From positions 62,001 to 126,000 of the forward strand of contig NZ_VLKJ01000008.1 in NCBI RefSeq assembly GCF_007830315.1: a stretch of DNA of 64,000 nt, in the 5' to 3' direction. The notes beneath the pieces were generated by a model. It made no database searches. It was not told the DNA's origin and saw only the letters and a program-made list of their open reading frames with translations. Shown piece by piece: positions 43,248 through 53,042 of this stretch. Position 1 is the first letter of the stretch, and each line of letters begins with the position of its first letter. The position numbers and the translations under genes were made by a program. The stretch is from Novosphingobium taihuense (GTDB taxonomy: Bacteria > Pseudomonadota > Alphaproteobacteria > Sphingomonadales > Sphingomonadaceae).

Positions 43248-45787
43248 CTACGCAGGCGCTCAATCCCCTGCGCGAGTGCGACATAGAGCTTGCCCATGTC
43301 GGAGGACAACAGCGTGACGCCAAGCGCGTTACCGTCACGCGTCGAAAGCAGCTGGCGCAGCATCGATTCGAAGTCGTGGATGTACCGGTTCACATGCTCG
43401 CGGAATTCGCTCTCAGCCTCGTAATGCGCCTGAACCGCCTTGGCCTCGGCGCTTTCCAGCAGCGATACGGCACGGCGCGTGAAGATGCCGCGGTCGCCGC
43501 GCAGGTATGAGGCCCATGCGGTTTCCGAGACATCGGTGGAAAGCGCCTTGGCGATGTCGATGGCCGAGGAGTTCAGCGATTCGGTGATCAGCGCGGCGCG
43601 ACGGGCAAAGTCGTTATCAACCTGTTCCTCGGCCTTCTCGCGAACCCGGTTGACCCGGGCCTCCAGATTGCCGGCCAATTCGTCGACCTTCGTCAACTGG
43701 TCGCGCATCTGGATCGCGGTGTCGCGGCTTGCAGCAGCAGCGGCATCGATCGCCTCTTCAAGCCGTCCGACGAGTTCGGCCGCGCGCCCCTGCAGGACCC
43801 GCGCAATCGCTGCGCTGCTCTGTTCACCGAGTTGCTCGGAAAGCGCCTCGATCTCGCCCGCCGTGCTGGCGCGCAAATCATCACCTGCCTTGCCGGCTGC
43901 CTGCGTCAGCCGTTCGACCGCACCCGACAGCCGCGTTTCGATGTCCTGCGAGAGCGAATCGCTTTGCGCGCGCACTCCGGCAAGGACTTCACGCAGGGCG
44001 ACGAGTTGCTGCTCGCGCTCAGCCGCCTGTTCGAGCAGCGTCTTCTGAGCCTTCTGCAAATCCTTGATCGTGGACGAAACTTCGCCACGTGCCGAACCGA
44101 CCGTTTCCGACAGTGCGCGACCACCATCGCCAGCCTCGCGCAACGTATCGCGCAAAGTGAACACGCGGTCCTCCAGTCCCTTGAGCCCCGCTTCGGTGCT
44201 GCGCAGGGCTTCGGGGATCTGCGTGCGGGTATGGTCGCCTCCTGCCTGGATCAACTCAAGCAGGCGCACCGCGGAATCGGTGAGTTCCCCGATCTGCAGG
44301 TCAGTCCCGGCAAGCGCGTGGCGCATCTCGGAAAGGCGGGCGGTGAGATCGCCCATGGCCTTGTCGACTTGTGCAGCGGTCTGCGCACCTTGATCGCCTG
44401 AGTTGCGAAGAACTTCGGAAAAGGCACTGACCTTCTTGCCGATTTCCTCACACCGGGTTGCAAGCTTCTCCGCCTCCATCGCCTGCATTCGGCGCTGCGC
44501 CTCGATCGCCTGATCCAGATCGGCGAGCTTGCTGGCGAGCGTCTCCGCCGCCAAGGCTGCTGCTCGCTCCATCGCGGTCCGACGTTCGCCGACGGCCTCG
44601 TCGATCTCCGCAAGGCGCTGTTCGAGCGCGGAACGCTGTTCTGATGCGCTGGCTTCGGCAGATGCGCGGCGGCGGGCGAGTTGCTCGTCGAGGTCTCTCG
44701 CCTGCGCCTCAAGCATCGCGGTCAGGGACCGTGCCGCCTCCTCGAAGCGTGCCAGACGTCCTGCAGAGTCTGCCAAGAGTCCCTCCTGAGCCTCGCCGAG
44801 TTCCGCAAGAGTTGCGCGCAAGGCTTCCGCCTGCGCCTCGCTGCGCTTCCTCCATGCGGCAAGGGCTGCCTCCTCCGCCTGGGTGGTGGCGGCAGACTGG
44901 TCGGCCGTGCGCACAGCAAGGGCATCGAAGCGGCTTTCGGCAAGGTTGGCCAGATCATCGGAAGCCTTGGCAAAACCCGTAAGCGCGGCATCCACCCGTT
45001 CACGGAACGAGATGACCTGCCGTTCGCTGGCTAGGCCGAACTCGTTGAGCCGCTGGAAGCCTGAGACCAGTTCCTCAAGCTGCAGATGCGCTGTCCGCCC
45101 GGCATTACCGATGTTGTTGGTCACGTCCTTGGCGGCGTTGGCGATCACCGGCAACTGCCCACGCAGCTTGTCCATGTTGTCGAGCGCGGCAGATGAGACT
45201 TCGGCGATCCGGTCAATCTGTGCTCCATTCTTGCCCACTAGCGCGTCGAGCTGGGTCGCACTGCCCGAAAGCCGTTCCACCGCCATGCGGCCAAGCGCTT
45301 CAAGATCGCGGCTCTGTGCGGCAATGAAATCGCGAGCCAGGGCGAGTTCGGTGTTCATCGAGACGAGGCGCTGTTCCAGCAGCGCCGATTCCTGACCCAG
45401 AACCCGCGAAACATCGGCGAAGCGGCCCGCTTCCCGGCGGCTCGTGCGCATTGCCAAAAGCCAGAGGACCAGCACGAGCAATACGGGGACCGACCATTGC
45501 GTCACCCACCAGACCCACTGGTCAGGAGCTATCGGTTGCGACTGCCGCAGTATGACGGCCCAGATGAAGAATCCCGTCCAGCCGGCAATTGCAATAAGCG
45601 CGGCCGAGACACCGATCCAGCTCCGGTCTGGCGAAGCATGCGCAATCTCCTCCGCATCAAGAAGATCAAGCGTGGCCAGAGATCGTGGAGCCGCGGATTC
45701 AGGATCATGCGGCGCATACGCCATGGTGGCCTCAGTGGTGTCCTGTTCGGCACCGTCGATCGGAATGATCCGTCTTCCCCCGTTCAT
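43244..45787 (-). CDS. Membrane-anchored giant coiled-coil protein
   Basis: I do not recognise this 847-residue protein as a named family. It has a cytosolic N-terminus, two adjacent membrane helices (WIGVSAALIAIAGWTGFFIW and VPVLLVLVLWLLAM, residues 57-120) and then about 700 residues of almost uninterrupted coiled coil rich in Ala, Glu, Arg and Gln (for example AARSLTAMLEAQARDLDEQL). The layout resembles RmuC, chemoreceptor-like or apolipoprotein-like structural proteins, but no nuclease or signalling motif was seen. I start at ATG 45787 (MNGGRRIIPIDG); the open frame extends 145 codons upstream through unrelated genes. It is divergent from a four-gene set with degenerate signalling domains, across only 72 bases. 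Confidence 0.75.
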   Translation of the reverse strand: MNGGRRIIPIDGAEQDTTEATMAYAPHDPESAAPRSLATLDLLDAEEIAHASPDRSWIGVSAALIAIAGWTGFFIWAVILRQSQPIAPDQWVWWVTQWSVPVLLVLVLWLLAMRTSRREAGRFADVSRVLGQESALLEQRLVSMNTELALARDFIAAQSRDLEALGRMAVERLSGSATQLDALVGKNGAQIDRIAEVSSAALDNMDKLRGQLPVIANAAKDVTNNIGNAGRTAHLQLEELVSGFQRLNEFGLASERQVISFRERVDAALTGFAKASDDLANLAESRFDALAVRTADQSAATTQAEEAALAAWRKRSEAQAEALRATLAELGEAQEGLLADSAGRLARFEEAARSLTAMLEAQARDLDEQLARRRASAEASASEQRSALEQRLAEIDEAVGERRTAMERAAALAAETLASKLADLDQAIEAQRRMQAMEAEKLATRCEEIGKKVSAFSEVLRNSGDQGAQTAAQVDKAMGDLTARLSEMRHALAGTDLQIGELTDSAVRLLELIQAGGDHTRTQIPEALRSTEAGLKGLEDRVFTLRDTLREAGDGGRALSETVGSARGEVSSTIKDLQKAQKTLLEQAAEREQQLVALREVLAGVRAQSDSLSQDIETRLSGAVERLTQAAGKAGDDLRASTAGEIEALSEQLGEQSSAAIARVLQGRAAELVGRLEEAIDAAAAASRDTAIQMRDQLTKVDELAGNLEARVNRVREKAEEQVDNDFARRAALITESLNSSAIDIAKALSTDVSETAWASYLRGDRGIFTRRAVSLLESAEAKAVQAHYEAESEFREHVNRYIHDFESMLRQLLSTRDGNALGVTLLSSDMGKLYVALAQGIERLRS

Positions 45788-45859
45788 GTCCTGGCACATA
45801 CCACGATTTGCGCAGAGGCATAAACCCCGCCTTAACGATTTGACCCGTAGCCCTTTCGC

Positions 45860-46165
45860 ATGGCCTACGAAGGCGCCTCCCTCGATGCAAACCTCGCCGC
45901 TGCCGCCGGGCACGATCCCGATCTCGTGCGAGAATTGCGGGCAGCTTTCATCGAAAGTGCCGAACGGCAGGTCGATCTGCTGGGCCGATCGCGCTGTGAT
46001 GGCAACTGGCATGTTGCGGCGATGCGGCTGAAGGGCCTCGCTGCCAGCTTCCATGCTGATGGCCTGCTCGGCCTTGCCGAGGAAGCGCTCGATACCGTTC
46101 CTGGTGATCCTGCTGTCCTTCGCCGTCTTCGCCAGATGCTCGACGATCTCGCCGTCGAACCCTGA
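45860..46165 (+). CDS. Hpt-like protein lacking the phospho-histidine
   Basis: A 101-residue all-helical protein resembling a histidine phosphotransfer domain. In Hpt proteins the active helix reads HXLKGSA; here the same place reads AAMRLKGLAASFHADGL, with Met55 where the histidine should be. Residues around it (LKG, ASF, GL) are kept. The change is explicit in the DNA (ATG at 46022-46024). It cannot carry phosphate at that position, so it may bind receiver or kinase domains without phosphotransfer. It is the first gene of a set ending in a kinase-like protein that also lacks its histidine. Confidence 0.6.
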   Translation: MAYEGASLDANLAAAAGHDPDLVRELRAAFIESAERQVDLLGRSRCDGNWHVAAMRLKGLAASFHADGLLGLAEEALDTVPGDPAVLRRLRQMLDDLAVEP

Positions 46166-46253
46166 CGGGGGTCCTTTAACGCCTGACAAGTTGCTTGCCC
46201 GCCTTGGCAGCGCGGCCCCCAATCCCTACCATGGCGCGTCAGGAGGCCAATTC

Positions 46254-47519
46254 TTGCGGGTCGCAGTTCTATCGTTGATCGAAGCCGCCGGTGCCGAGCC
46301 GGGAGGCTTGCGCGGATATCTGCCGATCGGCGGACGCTCGCTGCTGCGCCATCAGATCGGCCTTGCGCTTTCCCTTGGTGCCAAGCGCATCGTGGTCATG
46401 GCTGAGGGCATCAGCGCCGAACTCGTCGCGCTCCAGCACGTCGCCGAAGCGGGCGGCGCGCAGTTCCATGTCGTGGCAACGGCGAGGGCGCTTGTCCCGC
46501 TACTGCCGCCCGAGGACGACGTGATCGTGCTGGGCGATGGCCTGCTCGCGATGCCCGAGGCCATGCACGAGCTGATCGAGGCAGGACCCGTCGTTCTGAC
46601 GCTTCCGGTCGAAACCGGCCTGCCACTCGGATTCGAGCGGATCGACATCAACAACGCCTTTGCCGCCGCAATGCGCTTCCCGGGCCGGATCGCCGCTGGT
46701 CTTGCTGACTTGCCGCCCGAGTGGAACGCCCAGTCCGCGCTGCTGCGACTTGCCGTGCAAGGCCGCGTTGCGCAGCGGGGGATTCCTTCAGCCCTGCTTG
46801 ACGATGGTCGCTGGAACATCGTGCGTTCCGAAGAAGAAGCCCACGTTGCCGAGCGGCAATGGCTGCGGCTTCACACCGATCTTTCCGCCGATGGCGCGGG
46901 GGCTGGTTCGCCCGGCGAACTGCTGGCCATGGCCGTGGTCCGGCGCTTCGGACCGGCGCTGCTTCACGCGGGCACGCGCCCGGCTCTGGTGGGCCTTGCT
47001 GCCGGGATCGTCGGCCTGCTCGGAGGGGGCCTTGGCTGGCTCGGCAACTATGCCGTCGGCTTCGTTCTTCTCGGCCTTGCGTGGCTGGTCGAGCGAGTTG
47101 CCAGCCTGCTCGGGCAGGTCGAACGCGATTCGCTTCTGGCTTCGGGCATCGCCCGGCGAAGCATTGGAATCTTTCATCTGCTGGTCGATCTGGGGCTGAT
47201 CACTCTGGCAGGCTGGCGCAGCGAATTGCCGGCTTCTGTTGCCGTGCCGTTCGGTCTGAATTTCTTCGCGCCCGTGCTGCTCGTCGGCGGAGCGCGGTTG
47301 GTCAGTCTGGCGCTGCCTGCCAGAATCGCCAGTGGCTGGCTTTCCGACCGTGCGGTGCTGGGTCTCACGCTCGCCCTCTACAGCGCATTGCTGCCGTTCG
47401 ATGTCTCGATCGGCCTGTCGGTTCTGGCCCTTTTCGGTTCATGCCTGCTGGCTTTGCAGTTCGCCGCAAGCGACCGCCCGGCCAGTTCGCCTAACCCGCA
47501 GTTAACCAGTCGGCCTTAA
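46254..47519 (+). CDS. Membrane protein with nucleotidyltransferase-like N-terminus, degenerate CDP-alcohol phosphatidyltransferase-like C-terminus
   Basis: A 421-residue protein. The first 190 residues look like a sugar/alditol nucleotidyltransferase fold (YLPIGGRSLLRHQIGLALSLGAKRIVVM, DDVIVLGDGLL), but without the GXGTRL loop. The remainder has about six membrane helices and resembles in order the second half of bifunctional inositol-phosphate cytidylyltransferase/phosphatidyltransferase proteins (AERQWLRL, DG, R near 250, then a helix pair). The DXXDGXXAR signature that defines those enzymes is absent (WLVERVASLLGQVERD at that place). The start is TTG 46254, fixed by a perfect AGGAGG seven bases upstream; there is no suitable ATG. 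Function is unknown; the homology is inferred by eye. Confidence 0.65.
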   Translation: MRVAVLSLIEAAGAEPGGLRGYLPIGGRSLLRHQIGLALSLGAKRIVVMAEGISAELVALQHVAEAGGAQFHVVATARALVPLLPPEDDVIVLGDGLLAMPEAMHELIEAGPVVLTLPVETGLPLGFERIDINNAFAAAMRFPGRIAAGLADLPPEWNAQSALLRLAVQGRVAQRGIPSALLDDGRWNIVRSEEEAHVAERQWLRLHTDLSADGAGAGSPGELLAMAVVRRFGPALLHAGTRPALVGLAAGIVGLLGGGLGWLGNYAVGFVLLGLAWLVERVASLLGQVERDSLLASGIARRSIGIFHLLVDLGLITLAGWRSELPASVAVPFGLNFFAPVLLVGGARLVSLALPARIASGWLSDRAVLGLTLALYSALLPFDVSIGLSVLALFGSCLLALQFAASDRPASSPNPQLTSRP

Positions 47520-47528
47520 GAGCGTCGC

Positions 47529-48497
47529 ATGGCATTGACCGCATCCATCGACCGCGATCCCGCAGAGATCGAGGCACTCCTGCGCGACGACCTGACCCAC
47601 GCGGATCAGGCGCTCATTCACATGGGCCCGATCCTCAGGCACCTCCTCCAGAACGATGACAGTTCGATCTTCAGCGACGAGGTGATCGCGCGCGTGCGCG
47701 GCATGCTCGCCGACATCGCCCGCCAACTCGTCCAGGCGCTGGGCGAGGCTGCCGGGCACGATGACGCCGCGAGCTGGGCGCGCGAGGCCGGGCCGGGCCT
47801 TGCCGCGATGCTCTCGGGCAATCAGGCGCTGCTCAATCACCTGCACATGCTCGCCGTCGAATGGCAATTGACCGAAAAACTTCAAGGCAGGCTCGGGCTC
47901 GATCCCGTGCTGACGCCGCTGGTGCAGGACCTTATCGCCTCGCCTGATCCCGACGTGGCCGCGCGCGGCATGAACCTGCTGGCGGCGCAGGCACGCTTCG
48001 GTCAGTCCTTGCGGCGGATGCAGATTCCGCTGGCAGAACTGCCGGGCGATCTGCACCATCTTTCGCTGATGACCATGCAGTCCTACATTGCCGAGGATCC
48101 GTCGGGGACGGCAGCGGCAGGCAGTGCCGAAGTGGCATTGCGCAAGGCCCGCTCGACCTCGGTTTCGCGGCTCGAACTGCTCGAACATCTGACCGGCCTT
48201 CTTTCCGCAGACCTCTCCCGCGTGCTCCAGATCGAGAACGCGGGCGTAGCGCTGTTCCTTTCGGCGCTGAGCTTCGGTGCAGGACTGTCGCGCGAGACGG
48301 CCATCATGTGCACGACCGAGAGCCAGCTTGCGCGCCTTGCGTTGTCGCTTTCGGCGTCGGGGGCCGGTCGCGACGCCATTATCGCCGCTTTTGTTGCGCT
48401 CCATCCCGAAGTCGCCCTGCCTGATGGGCTCGAGCGCCTCGAGCCCGACCGCGCCGCTGCGCTGCTCGCGCACTCGCTTGGCGGGCAGGCGCACTGA
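47529..48497 (+). CDS. Unrecognised helical protein
   Basis: I do not recognise this 322-residue protein. It is predicted to be soluble and almost entirely alpha-helical, rich in Ala and Leu, without signal peptide or membrane segments. The repeated pattern of paired helices (EALLRDDLTHADQALIHMG, LTPLVQDLIASPDPDVAARG, LLEHLTGLLSADLSRVLQIE) recalls HEAT-like or DUF2336-type scaffolds seen beside two-component genes in alphaproteobacteria; this is a guess at fold level. It begins nine bases after the previous stop, and the kinase-like gene begins one base after its own stop, so its role is tied to them. Confidence 0.65.
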   Translation: MALTASIDRDPAEIEALLRDDLTHADQALIHMGPILRHLLQNDDSSIFSDEVIARVRGMLADIARQLVQALGEAAGHDDAASWAREAGPGLAAMLSGNQALLNHLHMLAVEWQLTEKLQGRLGLDPVLTPLVQDLIASPDPDVAARGMNLLAAQARFGQSLRRMQIPLAELPGDLHHLSLMTMQSYIAEDPSGTAAAGSAEVALRKARSTSVSRLELLEHLTGLLSADLSRVLQIENAGVALFLSALSFGAGLSRETAIMCTTESQLARLALSLSASGAGRDAIIAAFVALHPEVALPDGLERLEPDRAAALLAHSLGGQAH

Positions 48498-48498
48498 C

Positions 48499-49881
48499 AT
48501 GACGGCCGCGGGGCCGATTCTTGCCCGTTGCGATGGCTCGGACCGTCTTGTCGAGGCGGACGAGGCGCTTGCCGCGCTGCAGGTTCGGCTTGGCGGGGCG
48601 TTTCCCGGCGCGCTGGCCATGCCCAGCCTCCTGGCCCTCGTGCGTCGTTCGCGCACGGCGCGCCTACCGCTGTCTGGCAAGCTCACGATTGCCGACTCAG
48701 AGCAGCCCCTGTCCTTCCGTGCCCGTGCCACGCCCGAGGGGGAGGGCACGCGGATCGAGATCACCGAATGGCGCGTGTCCGCCGAGGCATGGGCCGGGCA
48801 GGATGGCGCGGGAACAGATCAGGCGCTGCTGCGCCAGCTGGCCGAGGCCCACGTCGTTCTCGATGCCGAACAGCGCGTCGTTTCAGGCATGGTCGAAGCA
48901 GCCGATCTCGGGGAGTTCGCCAACGCATTGCGCCAAGGCTTCGGCCGCTACTGGACCGATCTTGTCGAGATTGAAGGCAGCGCCCATAGGCAGCCATTGC
49001 ACTGGCGGCTTCTCGATGGGGCACGGCTCAGGGTTCATGGCTCTGTGCGTGACTGGAAGGCCAGCGTCCTGCCGTTGCGCAGCGGTGGCTTCGAACTGCT
49101 TCTCGTTGCCGAGACGGTTCTTCCGACGGCTTCCCCTGCACAAGCTGAAACGGTCCCTGCCGCTGACAGGACGGTGCCGGACTGGAAAGGCCTGCTCGGT
49201 CGCAAGCTGGCTCCAGCGCTGCGCCAGCCGATCAACCGCATCATCGCCAATGCCGAGACGATCCGCACCCGGCTTGCGGGGCCGCTTTCGGAACAATACG
49301 TCGCCTACGCCGGGGACATCGCCGAAGCGGGGCGCCATCTCGCCTCGCTGGTTGAAGACCTTGCGGATCTTGAGACGGTAGAGGCCGATGGCTTCGCGCC
49401 CGAACCGGACCACATCGACCTTGCCGATTGCGCAAGGCGCGCGGCCGGCATCCTCGGCGTGCGCGCGCACGAGCGTGGCATCACCTTGGCGCTACCCTCG
49501 GCTGATGAGCAAGTGCCTGCTATCGGCGAGTTCCGCCGCGTGCTGCAAGTCCTGCTAAACCTGATAGGCAATGCGATCCGCTACACCCGCAGCGACACCA
49601 CGGTCAGCGTCGATTGCGGCGTCGACGGCGCTCTCGCATGGATCTCGGTCAGCGACGAAGGTGACGGGATTGCGCCCGAACAGGCGGAGAAGGTGTTCGA
49701 AAAGTTCGAGCGCCTTGGCCGCAGCGGCGATGGCGGAAGCGGCCTCGGCCTCTACATCTCGCGCAGGCTGGCGCGGGCGATGGGTGGTGAACTTGTCGTC
49801 GGCAACGGAGCTGCAGGCGGAGCCCGCTTCGTGTTGTCATTGCCTGCGGACAATGCCGCACAGGCCAGCGCTACGGGTTAG
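48499..49881 (+). CDS. Histidine-kinase-like protein without phospho-acceptor histidine
   Basis: A 460-residue soluble kinase-like protein. Residues 1-210 have two regions that may be PAS-like sensor domains (DEALAALQVRLGGAFPGALA; EAHVVLDAEQRVVSGMVEAAD). The HisKA-like helix reads RKLAPALRQPINRIIANAETI: the position of the catalytic His (H-E-L-R-T-P) is Pro239, encoded by CCA at 49213-49215. The ATP-binding domain is intact: N box VLLNLIGNAIRYTRSD, G1 DEGDGIAPEQ, F box VFEKFERLG and G2 GDGGSGLGLYISRRLARAMGG. It may bind ATP and change shape but cannot autophosphorylate in the usual way. DivL of Caulobacter (Tyr at this place) is a precedent for such a kinase-like scaffold. Confidence 0.75.
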   Translation: MTAAGPILARCDGSDRLVEADEALAALQVRLGGAFPGALAMPSLLALVRRSRTARLPLSGKLTIADSEQPLSFRARATPEGEGTRIEITEWRVSAEAWAGQDGAGTDQALLRQLAEAHVVLDAEQRVVSGMVEAADLGEFANALRQGFGRYWTDLVEIEGSAHRQPLHWRLLDGARLRVHGSVRDWKASVLPLRSGGFELLLVAETVLPTASPAQAETVPAADRTVPDWKGLLGRKLAPALRQPINRIIANAETIRTRLAGPLSEQYVAYAGDIAEAGRHLASLVEDLADLETVEADGFAPEPDHIDLADCARRAAGILGVRAHERGITLALPSADEQVPAIGEFRRVLQVLLNLIGNAIRYTRSDTTVSVDCGVDGALAWISVSDEGDGIAPEQAEKVFEKFERLGRSGDGGSGLGLYISRRLARAMGGELVVGNGAAGGARFVLSLPADNAAQASATG

Positions 49882-50072
49882 CGCCCGCGTTTTCCGGCGC
49901 GCCACAGGGCAAGTACGCCGATCAGCATCAACCCTGCACCGATATAGGCCCACTGCGTCTGCGCGAGCATGAAGCTCGACGAAGGCCACATTATCAGCCC
50001 GAGGCCCTGGCCGACCCAGAGGCCGCCCATGAGCAGGGCGGCGATGCCGAAAATCCTGAGAATTGTCGTCAT
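49878..50072 (-). CDS. Small two-span membrane protein
   Basis: A 64-residue protein with two membrane helices (ILRIFGIAALLMGGLWVGQGLGL and QTQWAYIGAGLMLIGVLALW) separated by a short loop (MWPSSSFMLA), and a basic C-terminus (RAGKRGR). Proteins of this shape are common small inner-membrane proteins in sphingomonads; no role is known. It overlaps the end of the kinase-like gene by four bases on the opposite strand and lies downstream of gltA and its duplicated 3' fragment. Confidence 0.7.
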   Translation of the reverse strand: MTTILRIFGIAALLMGGLWVGQGLGLIMWPSSSFMLAQTQWAYIGAGLMLIGVLALWRAGKRGR

Positions 50073-50095
50073 CGCCGCCGCTCCTTGTCTGGCTG

Positions 50096-50160
50096 ATCTA
50101 TCAGCGATCGCTCAGCGGCACGTAATCGCGCGCCGTCGGGCCGGTGTAGAGCTGGCGCGG
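50096..50160 (-). pseudogene. Duplicated 3' end of gltA (19-codon fragment)
   Basis: Bases 50096-50160 match 50213-50277, the end of gltA, at 64 of 65 positions. The copy encodes the last 19 residues of citrate synthase with the stop codon and five bases after it. It has no start and is not a functional gene. The 52 bases between copies hold the near-palindrome CGGTTTCTCTTGAGAAACCG (50166-50185) and outer arms GGCGCGGCC/GGCCGCGCC (50154-50162 and 50200-50208). A gene-end duplication of this kind is what site-specific integration leaves, though other copying errors could do the same. Confidence 0.85.
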
Positions 50161-50217
50161 CCATACGGTTTCTCTTGAGAAACCGGCATAACTGCAGGCG
50201 GCCGCGCCAATCATCTA

Positions 50218-51504
<1,287 letters not shown>

Positions 51505-51550
51505 GCCTAAGCCCTCCTGTTCTTGTCTGTTTACAGATGCCTGCCCCGGA

Positions 51551-53014
51551 TCAGGCCGCCTGGTCGCGAATACGCGCCAGCGACTCGTCCTTGCCGAGCA
51601 GTGCCAATACGTCGAAAATTCCCGGCGAGGTAGTCTGTCCCGTCAGGCTCGCGCGCAACGGTTGGGCAATTTTGCCCAAGCCTATCCCAAGCTCCTCGGC
51701 CATTTGTTTCACCGTGGCCTCCAGATTCTCGGTTGTCCAGCCGTTTTCGGCCTCGAGCAGGGTCGCCACCCGGGCCAGAATTCCACGCGCATCGTCGGTC
51801 AGCAGCGCGGCGGCTTTCTCGGCCATCGGCAGGGGACGTTGCGCAAACAGGAACACCGCGCCGGCCGCCAGTTCGTTCAGGTCCGCAGCGCGCACCTTGA
51901 GCACCGGCATGGCGCGGGTCAGCAGATCAAGCCCTGCATCAGCCGAGAATCCAGACTCCAGCGTGGCGAGCTTTGGTGCGACAAGCCCCGCAAGCCGCGC
52001 ATCGTCAGCCTCGCGGATATAATGCCCGTTGAGGTTCAACAGCTTCTTGATGTCGAAGCGCGAGGCGCCCTTGTTGACATCGCCGATGTCAAACCACTCG
52101 ACCGCCTGATCTCGGCTGATGATCTCTTCATCCCCATGACCCCAGCCGAGCCGGAGCAGGTAGTTGAACACCGCTTCCGGCAGCAGGCCCATCTCGTCGC
52201 GGTAGGCATCGACGCCGAGCGCGCCGTGACGCTTTGACAGCTTCGCTCCGTCTGCTCCGTGGATCAGGGGAATGTGCGCATAGATCGGGTCGGGCCAGCC
52301 GCCCTCGACCGAATCCATCGCACGCACGATGACCAGTTGGCGGAAGGCATTGTTGATGTGGTCGTCACCACGGATGACGTGTGTCACGCCCATGTCGTGA
52401 TCGTCGACCACCACCGCGAGCATATAGGTCGGCGTTCCGTCAGAGCGCAGGACGATGAAATCGTCGAGTTCGCTGTTCTGGACGGTGATCGAACCCTGCA
52501 CACGGTCCGGAATCGTCGTCTCGCCCTCGCGCGGAGACTTCATCCGCACGACATAGGACTGATCCGCAGGCCATTGGTCGGGCGTTGCATCGCGCCATTC
52601 GCTGTCGATACGGAACGGGCGACGTTCGGCCTGGGCCTTCTCGCGGCGCGCAGCCAGTTCTTCCTGCGTCAGGTAGCAGCGATATGCGTGGCCGGAATCG
52701 AGCAGCTTGTGTGCAACTTCGGCATGGCGTGCCGAGCGGGCGAACTGGAACACCGGCTCCTCGTCACCGCCAAGGCCCAGCCAGTTGAGCCCGTCGAAGA
52801 TCGCCTCGATCGCCGCATCGGTTGACCGCGCGCGGTCGGTATCCTCGATGCGCAGCAGGTACTTGCCGCCATTATGGCGCGCATAAAGCCAGTTGAACAA
52901 CGCGGTGCGGGCGCCGCCGATGTGCAGGAAACCGGTGGGCGAGGGGGCAAAGCGGGTAACGACGCCCTTGGCGGCGGTCGATCCTGCAGAAACGGTGTCA
53001 GTGGCGCTTGCCAT
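51551..53014 (-). CDS. gltX: Glutamyl-tRNA synthetase
   Basis: Charges tRNA-Glu, and in alphaproteobacteria one of two paralogues may also charge tRNA-Gln for later amidation. The 487-residue product has the class I motif HIGH as [19 protein letters not shown] and KMSKS as [11 protein letters not shown]. The insertion region has Arg/Glu-rich repeats ([17 protein letters not shown]) without the zinc-binding cysteines. The anticodon domain is at the C-terminus. I start at ATG 53014 ([11 protein letters not shown]), 28 bases from the divergent comEC start; an ATG at 53044 would overlap comEC. Confidence 0.96.
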   Translation of the reverse strand: MASATDTVSAGSTAAKGVVTRFAPSPTGFLHIGGARTALFNWLYARHNGGKYLLRIEDTDRARSTDAAIEAIFDGLNWLGLGGDEEPVFQFARSARHAEVAHKLLDSGHAYRCYLTQEELAARREKAQAERRPFRIDSEWRDATPDQWPADQSYVVRMKSPREGETTIPDRVQGSITVQNSELDDFIVLRSDGTPTYMLAVVVDDHDMGVTHVIRGDDHINNAFRQLVIVRAMDSVEGGWPDPIYAHIPLIHGADGAKLSKRHGALGVDAYRDEMGLLPEAVFNYLLRLGWGHGDEEIISRDQAVEWFDIGDVNKGASRFDIKKLLNLNGHYIREADDARLAGLVAPKLATLESGFSADAGLDLLTRAMPVLKVRAADLNELAAGAVFLFAQRPLPMAEKAAALLTDDARGILARVATLLEAENGWTTENLEATVKQMAEELGIGLGKIAQPLRASLTGQTTSPGIFDVLALLGKDESLARIRDQAA

Positions 53015-53042
53015 TGGCCGCGCTATCCTTCCTTTGAAATCC

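Noticed and set aside
50153..50209. Terminator of gltA
   Set aside because: The inverted repeats are strong but have no T run on the minus strand and lie after the duplicated gene end.
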